Shown piece by piece: positions 45,500 through 59,024 of a stretch of 64,000 nucleotides of DNA. The DNA is from Solanum dulcamara (lineage: Eukaryota > Streptophyta > Magnoliopsida > Solanales > Solanaceae): positions 78,273,757 through 78,337,756 of the forward strand of contig NC_077238.1 in NCBI RefSeq assembly GCF_947179165.1. Reading direction: 5' to 3'. A program made the position numbers and the translations under genes. Numbering within the stretch: the stretch's first letter is position 1; the number at the start of each line of letters is the position of its first letter. The notes under the pieces are model-generated. The model saw nothing but the letters and a program-made list of their open reading frames with translations. It was not told where the DNA came from and ran no database searches.

Positions 45500-48400
45500 T
45501 TCTTATGGTAACACTATTATAAAGTGTATGTTCTGCGTGCGTATCTCACAAAATACGCGTTTCATACAATGACGACATATAAGTGGTTTTTGGTGGTGGT
45601 TGGGTGGTTTATAATAAAATATAAATGTCATATATAGTGACATATACAAATGTATGTTGTAGGTATGTAAAGAGTGTTGTATAAATGTATGTTGTATGTG
45701 TGGAGTTTTGGGGGTGAGGACGACTGTAAAATGTACTAGTATATGTAAGTGTATGTAAGTTTATCTTGTATACGTGTTAATTTAATTAAGTAGAGATATT
45801 GTATGCGCACAAATATACTTATTAAACGTGCAAATACAATATATTCGCTATATTTATAATTAAAATCTCGCTATGCTTTGTAATTAAGCAAATTATTGCT
45901 ATTTTCCATAAATCCAGAAGCAAATAATGCTATATACGAAATTTTTCCTAATTTGTTCTAGTGGAGAAACACGTATTATAAGGGGGAGAAAGGGAGTTCC
46001 CTTTTAATGGAGGAAAAGGGCTCAATCCTTTGTTGAGAGAAGTAGTGAACACCAAGTCCATATAATAAGTAGTGTAGTACAAAGAGTTATAGTACAAATT
46101 TTAATTGGGCAGGTATGAAGTATACATCACTACGTCTATTATTTTTTGTCTCAATTTATATGACATATTTATTTTTCGTCTATCCCCAAAAGAATATCAT
46201 CATTTTATTATTGAAAATAATTTAACTTTTTACTTTAAAATTTATAGTCATACAAATAGTTAAAATTTTTCTTAGACCCCAAATGTTAAAACACTAAAAA
46301 TAAACCAATTCAAATAAGGATTGCAACTAAAAATCTAAGTATGGATTCGACTGAACTCAATAATTTTTGCTCAAACACTATATTTGTATCAAAAAGCTTA
46401 TTAAATATTTATGAATATTAAATTTAAACTCAGTTATTAATCATTAAAATTGTCATTATAAAATTCAAAATTCAAATTTCACAAAATTAAAATTTTGATT
46501 TCAGTAATTATTTCAAACATGCTATTAGTTCTAACTTCTAAGTCTATGTTGGATTGTGGTCCATGGATGGCTAGCTAGAGTGGTCCTCGTATATATTATA
46601 GAATGATTGAAGATGATGTTTGTCTATGGACCGCATCTCACGTCCCTGTCAAAAGAGTAAATTATTACCATTTTACGAGATTCATATCGAAATTTTGAAT
46701 ATTTATAAAATTCTTTGAATCATTATAAACTTATATTGGACGTATCTTTTAATAAGTTATTCTAAATATTTTGTCATATATTCAATTGAAGATTTTGTAT
46801 ATGAAGTTATAGTCCATGGGGTAACTGCAGGAAGCCAGGAGCATACAATAGTTTAAGTATGAAATTCATAAAATAGTGATAATTTAGAGAAGTTTTAACC
46901 TTTCACTCTTTAGCTAAATGATTTACTATTTTAATTTTTGTTTCAAAAATAGATAATTTTATATTCAACTTTATAAAAGTGGAATCTATGAATAGTAGGT
47001 GTTGCACTAATATCTACATGTTAAAAATTTATCCCAAAATCTATCCCCCAATCAAAACACTTATAAGAGCTTCTGTGTCATCACTCTTGTTAGACTGACT
47101 GTAGTGCTCATAGCTATAACCCTAACATAATTATTTCCTAATAATTATATACCTCACAAGCCACACTAACTTGTTGATTAAAAATGAAAATATTGTAGAA
47201 TTTTTTGATATATTTTTATGCAAAAAAATAAAAACTTTTATAAAAATAACATACAACTAAAGTAAAATTTTATATAATATTACAATACCAATTAACTTCC
47301 CTTTTCACCTCTCCCTTGCTAAATGACCCTTTGTTTGATAGTACCACTAACTTTTCCACACTTATGAGGCATGCTCACTAATAAGATCTCATAATTTGGG
47401 GAACCTTAAATGCTAATAGGCATATGCTCTAAAGCTTCTTCTTTTTCTTTAGGGGAGGGGAGGGGATGGTTCAAATGCTCAGTAGTCTACGTAATTGTAT
47501 TTTGATTATTATTTTTTTAATTTTTGATTTTGTATTCCATACTTATATTATGATCCGATTATATTTAAATTTGTATATTTCAAACTTATTTCTTAGAATA
47601 ACGCTTTAAATAGAAATAATTTGTGGAGTAAGTAGATCCATAAATTGATGAGATGACAGGCAAATGTAGGAAATGGAAAGGTCAAATTATGATCCAGCCT
47701 ATCGAAAATATGTTTCGATCAATATAACTTAGATCAAAACAGGTTAAATAACATATCATAATTCAATTTGTTTGATATAAATATTTTCTTTATATGATAT
47801 ATCTAGATAATAAATAAAAAATATAATAAATATTTTATAAAAAAAATATTTTCATATGTATTCACACCCTTAAATTACCTAGTTTCTCCCTCCAAAATCA
47901 CATGGTTCAAGGTAAAATGGAGAATAGAATATTGAAAACCTCAATTCAAGGTAACCTAGGATGGTCATATGGGTCATAATATTACTTACCGTTCCATTAT
48001 ACTTTGTCATTTATGTTTATTTTTATTCTTAATGATGAATATGATACAAAAAAAAGTATTAAATAAAAAGAAATAAGAATAAAAATTTAGTCAAATTATC
48101 CTTCAATTAATATTTTGCTTAAGTGATATGCAAAACAAAACATGACAAGTAAAATAATTTAAAATATTTTTTGATTCTCAATTTATGTTTAATATCCGTT
48201 AAATATTTTTTAATTTGATTTTTTTTTACTTGTCAATTTTGACAAATCAAGAAAGGACAATTTTTTTCTTTCTACTATACCCTCAATTTATTACTATTGA
48301 ATTAATATTTTTTAAAAATATAGTGAGTAAATATATTTAAAACTCTATCAATAAGGGTAAAATGATAAAAATATTTATTTCTAAAAAGTGATTTAGGTTT

Positions 48401-48640
48401 TTGAGGAAAAAATAAGTGTTTCGGAGGGCAGCAAAAACTATTTTTCAGAAGCTAAATTATTTTTTATTCAAAAGTACTTTTTTGAAAAATTCACTTAGAA
48501 ATACTTTTAAGAATCTTGATCAAACACTAATTATTGCTCAAAAAATTAAAAATTTATTAATTAAACACAAATTATATCTAATAATTTTTTTTTTTAAAAA
48601 AAGTTAATTTTAAAAATTTAACCACACAAGCTATAAAATC
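45500..48640. other. AT-rich spacer with partial MITE-like ends
   Basis: No gene is seen. ACTACGTCTATTATTTTTTG at 46131 and TACCGTTCCATTATACTTTG at 47989 look like single decayed ends of Stowaway-type elements, but no partner ends were found. A purine run AGGGGAGGGGAGGGG is at 47452-47466. Confidence 0.35.
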
Positions 48641-48704
48641 TATCTAATATACAGAGTCCACAGGTGAAATGCCAATATGCAAGCTGAAAAAAATATTATT
48701 GACA

Positions 48705-48960
48705 GCGCTATTACAATATACAAATTTAAATTTAATAGAGCACGAATATAAAGAACACATATAGCAATCGAAAAAAATCTTATTAACAACGCTACCACAA
48801 TACACAAATTGCCAGCACTACCACAATACACAAATTTAAATTTAATAGAGCACGAATATAAAGAACACATATAGCAATTGGAAAAAATCTTATTAACAAC
48901 GCTATCACAATACACAAATTTGAATTTAATAGAGCACGAATACGAGTAACAAATATAGCA
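48705..48960 (+). repeat. triplicated block upstream of the IMK2-like gene
   Basis: The string AATTTAATAGAGCACGAATA occurs three times (about 48730, 48839 and 48924), each within CxAxAATACACAAATTx and followed by ATATAGCA. The units are about 85 to 110 bp. The last ends about 265 bp before the start codon. Confidence 0.85.
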
Positions 48961-49224
48961 GCCTTCAAAAAATGTAAAGTGGTACCTGACAGACAGTTAT
49001 CATGTTCCCCAGAAAAGAAAAAAACTTTACTTAGATTCCTCCATTTTAGCACTAATGCTCCTCCTGTTCACGTGCTTCCTTTCAAGAACCGCACTTATTG
49101 CTACATACAACAATTACCCTTCTTGTGGTGTGTGTAAAAAACTGTCCTTATCCTATTTTTATACTTATCAAAGAAAAGAAAACAGGGATGTCAACTGAAA
49201 AATTCCATTTTTCTTAAGAAAATA

Positions 49225-52055
49225 ATGGAAAATCAAGACCAAGATCAAGTTTTTAGCTGTTTTTACCAGTACCCATTTGGGGTTTTCATGTTTTTAACTC
49301 AAGAAAGAGCTTGGGGGCACATTATTTCTGATAAAAAGAAGGAAAAATGGATACCCTTTGTCCAAATTTTCTTGTTTTTGCAGCTGATAATTTCTGGAAC
49401 TCAGTTAGCTTTATGCCAAGATTGGGATGGTATAATTATCACTGAGGCAAATTATCAAGCACTTGAAGCGCTTAAACATGAATTAGTTGATCCAAAAGGG
49501 TATTTAAGTAGCTGGAATGATAGTAGTTATGGAGCTTGTTCTGGCTCTTGGGTTGGGATTAAATGTGCTCAAGGCCAAGTTATTGTTATCCAGCTTCCAT
49601 TGAAAGGACTAAGTGGAAGAATCAGTGAAAAAATTGGTCAGTTTCAAGAACTCAGAAAACTCAGCCTTCATGATAATGAAATTGGTGGTTCAGTGCCTTC
49701 ATCTTTGGGTTTTTTACCAAATCTAAGAGGTGTTCAATTGTACAATAACAGGTTTTCTGGTTCTATTCCTGCTTCACTTGGTTTATGTCCACTTCTTCAA
49801 ACACTTGAGCTTAGTAACAATTCATTATCTGGTATTATCCCTGATAGTCTTGTTAATTCAACTAAGCTTTATAGGCTTAATCTTAGTTACAATTTATTGT
49901 CTGGTATCATTCCTGAACATATAACTCAATCGCGCTCTCTTGTCTTTATTGACTTGAAATATAACAATTTATCAGGGTCTATTCCAGATTCTTGGGGTGG
50001 AAATGGAGAAAGACAGTTTAAATTGCAGTCTTTGACACTTGATCATAACTCTTTTTCTGGTGGCATTCCTGTTTCTTTGGGAAAGTTGAGTGGACTTCTT
50101 GAGATTTCTCTTAGTCATAATCATATTGTTGGTATCATCCCAAATGATATTGGAAGTCTTAGTATGGTTAGAAATCTTGATTTTTCTTACAATGAGATTA
50201 ATGGAAGTTTGCCTGAAAGTATATCGAATTTGTCCTCCCTCATGGTTCTCAACTTGGAAAGTAACAATCTTGATAGTGAAATCCCATTAGATATAAAGAA
50301 ATTGCAAAAGTTGTCGTTTCTCAACCTGAGGAATAACCGGTTTAGAGGTGATATTCCAGCTACCATCGGGGACATTTCTGCTCTAGTCCAGATAGATTTG
50401 GCTCGTAACAATCTAACCGGAGAAATCCCGGTGTCTGTTAGTGATTTACCAAATCTTAGTTCTTTCAATGTTTCATATAACTCTCTGTCTGGTCCTGTTC
50501 CATCTTATCTTGCTAAGAAATTCAATTCAAGTGCGTTTGTGGGTAATGTTCAGCTATGTGGCTATAATACTTCAAATCCATGTCGTGTTACTGCAGAAGG
50601 CGTAACACGAGGTAGCAAACGAAGTATTAAAGACATTATTCTCATAGTAGTAGGGTGTCTTATAATAATCTTGTTTATACTCTGTTGCATTCTCCTCTGC
50701 TGCTTGATCAAGAAAAGAGCTGAAGCCAAAAAAGCAAAAGATGTAAAGAATGTTCCTCCAACTGCCGGAGAAGTTGAGGCAGCAGGAGGGGAGGATACAG
50801 GAGGAAAACTTGTCCATTTTAGTGGAGGTATGATCTTCAGTGCAGATGATCTTTTATGTGCTACTGCAGATATATTGGGAAAGAGCACTTACGGTACGGT
50901 GTATAAGGCCACATTAGAAGATGGAAGTCAAGTTGCAGTGAAAAGAATGAGAGAAAAGATCACGAAAGGTCAGAGGGAATTCGAGAAAGAAGTCAATGTT
51001 CTTGGAAAGATAAGGCATCCTAATCTTCTGGCTATTAGGGCATACTACTTAGGGACAAAAGGGGAGAAACTTCTTATTTTCGACTACATGCCTAAAGGAA
51101 GTCTCTCAGCTTTTCTTCATGGTAAGCAGAAAAACCAGATCTCCATTTGACATTCTTTTACTTCTGTTTTTTGAGAATTGGATATTTTCTCCGTCTCATT
51201 TACGTAATGAAATTTGGATTATGTATCATATCGTAAACAGCCTCTCTACTTTGCACAAGGTAGAGGTAAGGTCTGCGTACATTCTACCCCTCCCTAGACC
51301 CCACTCACAGGATATGTTGTTGATTTTTTAAAAGTGTTGAGTCTGTTTAGACTGATCTTATCAAATGATAGAATGATGTCAAACAGTTTGAAACGTCTCA
51401 AAACAGAAAAGGGTAGGAAATTGGTATGAAGAGGGTAATATAGCATATTGTTTTTGTTGCAGCTCGTGGCCCGGATACACCAATTGATTGGCCAACAAGG
51501 ATGAGAATAGCAAAAGGGACGACGAGGGGTTTGCTGTACCTTCATACTAATGCCAACATCATTCATGGGAATCTTACATCGAGCAATGTTCTACTTGATG
51601 AAAACACAGATGCAATAATTGCAGATTATGGCCTTTCGCGCCTTGTAACTGCTGCTGCAAATTCAAATGTAATAGCCACAGCAGGGGCACTTGGTTATCG
51701 TGCACCTGAACTTAATAAGCTCAAGAAAGCCAATGTGAAGACGGATGTCTACAGCCTTGGAGTCATTATACTTGAACTCCTAACTGGCAAGTCTCCAGGC
51801 GAGGCAGTGAACGGTGTAGATTTGCCTAGAAAGGTGGCGACAATTGTGAAAGAGGAGGGAACAAATGAGGTGTTTGACTTGGAACTAATGGGGGATGCAT
51901 CCATAATTGGTGATGAATTGTTAATTACACTAAAATTGGCTTTGCACTGCGTTGATCCCTCGCCATCAGCTCGACCAGAACTTCAGCAAGTTCTCCAGCA
52001 ACTGGAAGTCATTAGGCGTGAAACGCCAACTGCAGCTCCCTCGACAAGTCACTAG
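49225..52055 (+). CDS. IMK2: LRR receptor-like kinase, IMK2 type
   Basis: This is a plasma-membrane leucine-rich-repeat receptor-like kinase (subfamily III) closely resembling Arabidopsis IMK2. Exons 49225-51121 and 51463-52055 join as HG|ARG and give 829 residues. Domains in order: a hydrophobic signal segment (about 43-66) after an unusual 40-residue lead, the LRR N-cap ([20 protein letters not shown]), about ten LRRs, a transmembrane span (about 468-495) followed by KKR, and the kinase (about 537-815). The P-loop is [11 protein letters not shown] and the ATP lysine is in VAVKRM (K573). The catalytic loop reads HGNL (667) instead of HRD and the magnesium motif DYG (687) instead of DFG. With Asn for the catalytic Asp, it is probably a pseudokinase that signals through partners. 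The start is the first ATG; a later Met at about 21 is possible. Confidence 0.93.
51234..51322 (+). mobile_element. TS-type SINE fragment in the IMK2-like intron
   Basis: CTACTTTGCACAAGGTAGAG, GGTCTGCGTACATTCTACCC, CCTAGACCCCACTCACAGGA and a TATGTTGTTG tail form the well-known 3' half of TS SINEs. It lies within the only intron, between donor 51122 and acceptor 51462, and does not touch splice sites. Confidence 0.8.
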
Positions 52056-52986
52056 ATACTCAGTTTTTGATTTTAAGTATTTTGAGATGTTAGGTGTTAG
52101 TTGCCATGATTCTTTCATTCTTGAATTTCATTGCTAGAGTATTAGATATGTTTCAAGTGTCTTTAAATAAAAGTGTGCATAATGGAGTCCTTCAAAACAC
52201 CATCCCTTTTTGGCCCAAAGAACACAACTTGAGATTGACAGTTTACTCACTTCGAAATAACTTCAAAGATGCACGCACGACTTCAAAATATCTTAAGTTT
52301 TGCCCTTTATCCCTAAGCTTTAGCTATGTATAGTTGAAGTTCAGTCATTTTTGCGTGAACTTTAATCAATTTAAGGCATTTTTGTCTGGAGTTCATGTGC
52401 ATAGATAACTGAAGTGTCTGAAGTTAGACTTAACACCCCATATTTAATGTTTCTCAAAACTATATGTAGGTTAAATAATGTTGAAAAATTGAGTACAAAT
52501 TAAATAGCAGTGTCCAAATATGTTAGTATACTAAACCAGGGATTCAAATTTGCCACAACAGTAAAAGTTTCATTATGTCATTTTTTTTTTCTGACAAGGG
52601 AACTTGCAGTTGTTATCCTGATGTGCATTGGATAAATTTTGCTCCAGTCTAAGATTAGATGACAGTTTAAATTACGACAGTCTAATATTTTGTTGATAAG
52701 TTGAACAATGTATGAGCAAACATTAGACCTTGAGTCTAACCTTTCATTTTTCATGAACTATATTTGCATGAATTTTGAACCCCAAAATCACTAAATCGAC
52801 CTCTAAACAGGTGTTTAAGGAACTCAAAATTTATAGGTACATAATAAAACAATATACCTTATATATATAATGTAATTTACTACTAAGAGAATTCAGACGA
52901 ACACCCTCATTGCCCCTGATAACTACATTCTCAACCACAACCACCATCATAGCCAATTATCACAATGAATTATCATCATTATTAGC
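52056..52986. other. 3' flank of the IMK2-like gene, no further gene
   Basis: This is AT-rich sequence without recognisable coding content. The 3' UTR and poly-A signals of the kinase gene should lie in its first few hundred bases; AATAAA occurs at 52165. Confidence 0.4.
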
Positions 52987-53263
52987 TACTATCTCCGTTC
53001 CATATTAGATGGACACTTTCAATTTTACACGGTAATTAAGAAATCATTAATACATTGACAGACTTTATCATTTTGCCCTTTGTTTATATCAATGCAATAT
53101 ACATAGAGTATAGAAATAGGTAGTATTGGAAATTGTTTACATTCAAAATGCAATATTAATTGTAGGAGTAAAATAGGAAAAATTTAATTAATTCTATCTT
53201 AATTTGTAATATGAGACAAATATTTTTAATAAAATGTCTATCTAATATAGGACGGAGGTAGTA
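52987..53263. mobile_element. Stowaway-type MITE
   Basis: The left end CTCCGTTCCATATTAGATGG and the reversed right end CTCCGTCCTATATTAGATAG are bounded by TA. The interior is AT-rich and non-coding. This is the textbook Stowaway layout. Confidence 0.88.
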
Positions 53264-54721
53264 ACATTTATCATCATCACTATTAACCATCATTACCATA
53301 ATAACCACCAATCATATATGTATATACATGAATTGCATATGTAATTAAATTTTTTGGTACAATATTCAATATTTTGATATTTTATTAATACTGAATTCCG
53401 TACCAAATATAAATTATTATTTTTTTAAAAAAAGGAAATGTCGTATATTGTATCATATATTGAAATATCAGAATTTTCAATTTCGATATTCACCATATTA
53501 GGACATCCTTGCCGTGCACATTTGTGCTACATATTTACAAATTACAAATATTTTGGCTAATTCAACTAAGATCAAGAAAAAAGAAATAAAATAGTAACAC
53601 GTGCATTCTTCTCCTTTCTTCTTTCTTTTTAAATGGTCAAAAAAAAAAAGAAGACAAGAAGTCAAAGAGGGGTGGTGTGGGAAGGTGGGGGTGGGGGTGG
53701 GGTGAGATTGTGTTTTTTTGTTCGACAGACCACCTACTTAAAAATATAACTAATCAAAATCAAAGTTTGTTTTTGTAGGTTTCTCTAACAGAACATTATA
53801 GTTAGAATTCAAAACCAATCAAATTTTTAAAAGGATTACTTTAATAGACAAAACCAAACACAAGAAGACTTTTGTAGTCTTTAATTTCATCATCACTAGA
53901 CTTTATCCTCTTACGTTTTTACCATACTTTAGTTATAATCTTTTAACAACCTAACTGTCACTTTTCTGAAGATTTTAATCATCATCTACTAGTGACTTTT
54001 GGTGTAGTAGTTTTTTATAATTTCACCGAAAGACTTATACCTCCTCGTGACGAAGTCAGAAATTCATACTAGAATATCATATCGGGATTTGAACCTACAC
54101 TTCTTTCATCCAAATTCTTTTCATATCATCATACTAAAAAAAATAAAAGTAAAAAATAAGTTATATATATATATATGCATTGATACCAAGTATCAGTAGG
54201 CCTTTCTGGACAACTTTCTTCCATGTAATTTTAGATCCACCCCTTTTCCCTTTAACACCTTAATGTACCACATTTTCACACGTACAAATTGATGTATCTA
54301 TAGGTCGATGCAGAACATGTGAGCTTATGATCTAAAACAACTTTTGAACCCACAACACTAGAATCTTCCCTTTATGTCAAAGGGATTCAACGGTTTATAT
54401 ATTATAATAAAAAATTGTTTTTTTTTCGATTTGTACAATATAATTTTTCGACAAAAGATATTCAATTGGACTCCCTTGAATTTTAATCATAACAACTAAC
54501 TCCAATTAGTTGGATAACAGCACATCGTTAATGTTAAGCAAAAACCATAAAAGTGATGTTTCAATGAAAAAGACTTCATAGTGTAACCATTTTTCATGAA
54601 AATTTATGCAGTTAGATAGGTTAAGTGGGTGAACCAATATAGCTAGCTCTACAGAGTTCAACTAAGTTTAGATAACATAATCTGTCAACTTCAGACAACA
54701 TTTATCTCTACTTCTTCCCCT
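53264..54721. other. laccase 2 upstream region (right arm of inverted duplication)
   Basis: From about 53720 it is the inverted counterpart of the region up to 28085: CAGACCACCTACTTA, TAGGTTTCTCTAAC, ATAGTTAGAATT, AACCAATCAAAT, ACCATAAAAGTGATGTTTC and GTTAGATAGGTTAAGT recur in order. Just outside the arm, 53669-53703 is a G-rich tract with four GGG runs. No gene is seen. Confidence 0.65.
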
Positions 54722-54728
54722 ATAAAAG
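54722..54728 (+). promoter_or_regulatory. TATA box of laccase 2
   Basis: TATAAAA lies 88 bp before the start codon and is followed by CCTCAACTCTACTATCTTTC, as before laccase 1. Confidence 0.65.
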
Positions 54729-54809
54729 CAGACCCCTCAACTCTACTATCTTTCACAAACAAGCACTGACTTCCATTTCGACTAATAATCGATCAAGTTT
54801 TAGAAACAA

Positions 54810-57332
54810 ATGGAGGCCATCAAAAGCATTGCGAACCCTTTGAGTTCTTTGTGTTTTGTATGCATTTTGCTTCTCTTTGCAAATGCAGCATCTGAGAAAA
54901 CACATTACCATGATTTTGTTGTAAGCTGTCCAAGATTTTGTTTCTTTGTTATCTGCTATCATTTCGTAAATTTAGAAATTCTACAATACTCACCTCTGTT
55001 TTTGTGGAACAGATTCAAGCAACACCAGTGAAGAGGCTGTGCAAAACCCACAACACCATAACGGTGAATGGACAATTCCCTGGACCAACATTGGAAGTAA
55101 ACAACGGGGATACTCTGGTGGTTAACGTTGTCAATAGAGCTCGATATAATGTCACCATTCACTGGTATGCTCATGCATGCAGAACTCAAATGAACTGATA
55201 TATGTTATATAAACTAGACACCGTTATATTTCATATGACTTTCTTTTTATACTATTTTTTTGGTGTTTCAAAAGGCATGGAGTTAGGCAAATGAGATCAG
55301 GATGGGCAGATGGACCAGAATTTATCACTCAATGCCCGATTAGACCAGGAAAGAGTTACACTTACCGGTTTACAATTCAAGGACAGGAAGGGACACTTTG
55401 GTGGCACGCCCACAGCTCATGGCTTAGGGCTACTGTTTATGGAGCTCTAATTATTCACCCAAAAGAAGGAGAAAACTATCCATTTCCTAAGCCCAAAAGA
55501 GAAACACCTATTCTGCTTGGTACTAATTCTACCTTCTCTTATCATCGGAAGCTTTGATCATTTTTCAAAAACAATACTGCATCTGTCCCATTTCATGTGG
55601 CCTTGTTTGACTGCAAAGAATAATGCTCTCACATAAAATCCGACAGAGAGAGTACTAGTTATGCATCTGCTCATATTCTGTTTCCTTTTAGAAATTTTGT
55701 TGAAATGATAGTTTGAAATGCTGATCAGGTGAGTGGTGGGATGCAAACCCCATTGATGTTGTAAGACAAGCTACGAGAACAGGAGCAGCTCCTAATGTAT
55801 CAGATGCTTACACGATCAATGGTCAACCAGGTGACCTCTACAAGTGTTCCAGTCAAGGTTAGCTCTAAATTCTAATCTCACAGAATATTTGCCTCAGAAA
55901 TCAAAAGAAAAGACCTATAGAAATTGTATCTCGACTCTTTTGTACAGACCGTCAAGATTACTTCTTAAAGCAAAAACATTTTGTTTAAATACTCAAGACA
56001 ATGAAATCATCTAATACTCTTAAAAGATCAAATAATAGAAGCAAGTTTATACATAGTAAAAGGAGTCATTTCAGGTTAACAATGTTATGCTAGCATTCAC
56101 TAAACTACGATTAGATATCCTATCTGTTCACGACATGTTTTCATAGAAATTATATTTATGCAGATACCACCATAGTTCCTATGAACTCAGGCGAAACTAA
56201 CCTCCTTCGAGTTATCAATGCTGGAATGAACCAGGAGCTTTTCTTTACTGTGGCAAACCACAAGTTAACTGTTGTTGGAGCAGATGCCTCTTATGTTAAA
56301 CCCTTCACTACATCAGTCCTTATGCTCGGACCAGGACAGACAACTGATGTCCTTATCAAAGTTGATCAGCCACCAAGCAGATACTACATGGCAGCACGTG
56401 CCTACGCAAGTGCCCAAGGTGCCCCCTTTGATAATACCACAACAACAGCCATCCTCGAGTACAGGACATCTTGTTCTTCCAACTGTGCCAAGACCAAACC
56501 GGTTTTCCCATCTTTACCAGCATTTAATGACACAGCCACTGCTACAGCCTTCACAACAAAATTTAGAAGCCCAAGAAAGGTCGAGGTACCCAAGGAAATC
56601 GATGAAAATCTATTCTTCACTGTTGGGCTAGGACTCAACAATTGTCCAAGAGGTGCACGCTCTAGAAACTGTCAAGGTCCAAATGGAACACGATTCACTG
56701 CAAGTATGAACAATGTATCTTTTGTGCTACCATCCAATTTTTCCCTTCTACAAGCACATCACAAGGGCATACCTGGTGTTTTCTCAACTGATTTCCCAGC
56801 TGTACCACCTGTAAAATTTGATTATACTGGCAATGTTAGCCGTTCGTTATGGCAACCTATTCGAGGAACTAAACTGTACAAGCTGAACTATGGGGCAAGA
56901 GTGCAAGTTGTGTTACAGGGGACGAGTATCTTCACAGCTGAAAACCACCCAATTCATCTTCACGGATATGATTTTTACATCATTGCAGAGGGTTTCGGTA
57001 ACTTTAATCCAAAAACAGATACATCTAAATTCAACCTTGTTGATCCACCTCTCAGAAACACAGCCAGTGTGCCTGTTAATGGATGGGCAGTCATTAGATT
57101 TGTCGCGGACAATCCAGGTAAGATAAACAATATCCCTAACCCTTTTCTATATAATTTCACATTTCAAATGGTACAAAGTTAACAATATTAAGTTAATACA
57201 GGAGTGTGGCTAATGCACTGTCACTTAGATGTTCACATTACCTGGGGTTTGGCCATGGCGTTCCTCGTGGAAAACGGAGTTAGTGAATTAGAATCATTGG
57301 AAGCTCCTCCAGTAGATCTGCCTGTATGCTAA
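54810..57332 (+). CDS. laccase 2 (multicopper oxidase)
   Basis: This is a secreted laccase and the inverted paralogue of laccase 1. Six exons: 54810-54920, 55013-55164, 55275-55519, 55729-55857, 56164-57117 and 57202-57332. They sum to 1722 bp (573 residues plus stop). Exon lengths equal those of laccase 1 except that exon 5 is one codon shorter (YRTSCSS against YKTASCSS). The signal peptide [17 protein letters not shown] and copper motifs [29 protein letters not shown] and [16 protein letters not shown] are complete. Differences are mostly single substitutions such as QEL for QQL and VDQ for ADQ. The introns have diverged more. The start is chosen by signal peptide and paralogue. No defect is seen. 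A more precise laccase subgroup is not assigned. Confidence 0.95.
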
Positions 57333-58784
57333 CATCTGCAACCTACACAAAATTCAGAGCCCTACAGAAATCAATTTTATTTGTTCTACTACATTTTCCC
57401 TCTTTTCCTAGAATTTATGGTCAATATAGTGCCAAAATTGATACACCATCCGTTGTAGAATTAAGCAGAATATTGCCCAGATTAAATCAGTTGTGTTGTT
57501 TTGAGTGCAGAAGAATTTTCAGTAGCTCCTATTATTCTATAATGTAACAATATTTGCTTTTCATCAAACATGTAATATGTGGTTTGTCCATTTGTTTCTA
57601 ACAATGATTTTTTTTATGTCAAATTTTAACGGTAAAACAAATAGCCCAATCGATAATGATCATGATAAACTAAAAACCAATAAGTAAATATCTTAATGGT
57701 TCTATAACAGTTTAACACGCCAACAAATCGACCGATACGCAGCCCTAGACTTGTGGTAGGAGGATTGAGATATTTCCTCTCTTATTAATCACAGTTCTCG
57801 AGTTTGAACTTCTGAAAATAAAATAAAATTGAGAGTATCTAAAGTTTAAATCTAAATATCTAAAGTTCAAACTATAGAAACGATATGTTAAATTCACGAT
57901 GTCTGAAATTTGTAATTCTCTCATAAGTCTGAAGTTAATTCTCAGACTAAACATTAAACATTTTATAATTTTGGATTATATCTTAATGAAGATCCTCGAA
58001 TTGGCTATATGTGCACTTTCCCCTCCCCTCTATTTTACTTTGTATTAATGAATTTAGAGTTAGTACACATATATATACGCTCTTACAATGAAGATTTTAA
58101 CTCATTGAAGATATTATCTCACCAATCTACACGTGCCCCTAAAAAAAATAATTAAAATTTAAAGTTTATTAAGTATTACTTATAATGTTTTTAAGTTAAT
58201 ATATAATAATAATTATGTTTATAAGTAAATACTTACAGATATTAATACAAAATTCATCCTCAGCAGAAGTAATTGAATTACTGTGAATACATACAATATA
58301 CGTTAAATCTGACACTACTTGTACAAAACAAAAAGAATAAAATAATACACAAACAAACATCGTACGAATAGAGATTCATGACATTGTATGTGTACCAAAA
58401 CAGAAAAAGAGATAAGAACACGGGTGCAACATGAAAGCTTTGAGTTTACGTGAATTCAGTAATTTTTATTTATATTTTGTATGTGTAATTAGAAAGTTAC
58501 TAATTTCAGATCGTTGTGAAAATCTATATAACCTTCAAATATTAGATCCGGCTCTAAATAAGGACTATGGAGAAGTTCAAGGATAAGAAAACACCACATA
58601 TTTCAATTGATTTGTCTGATTTTAACTTGAAACGAAATTTAAGAAAGTAAATAAGATTTTTGAATTTTATGATCTTAAATTAAAGATACGTAGAATGTAC
58701 CAAAATATTCATTAAACTTGTAGTTTTAAATATGCTATAAAGAAAGTTGATATAAAAGAGTTGTCAAAAATAAATAAATGAAAG
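57333..58784. other. laccase 2 downstream spacer, no gene
   Basis: The inverted similarity to laccase 1 stops at the stop codon. The rest is AT-rich, with no recognised gene or complete repeat. Confidence 0.4.
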
Positions 58785-59024
58785 TGTTGTAAAATAAACA
58801 AGATTTATCGAAATAAAGCGGAGAAAATAAGAAATAACAAGGGAAACAAAAGAATAAATTTTGCAGTAAACGTTTGTTCTCAATCTGTTCGTCTATTTTG
58901 CATTGTCAATTAGCAATATATATAGAAGATAATAAGTGGGTTGCCTACTTTCAGTGGGCCCCATTTTATTAAACTATAAACCTAGTGGACAATTATATAT
59001 GTCTAGTGGACAGTCCACTTAACA
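58785..59024 (-). repeat. 3' LTR of minus-strand copia element
   Basis: About 240 bp, with the palindromic AAGTGGACTGTCCACT just inside its start. The outer border is inferred from ACAACA on the minus strand; GAAAG at 58780-58784 would be the target duplication, but the partner is outside the window. Confidence 0.6.
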
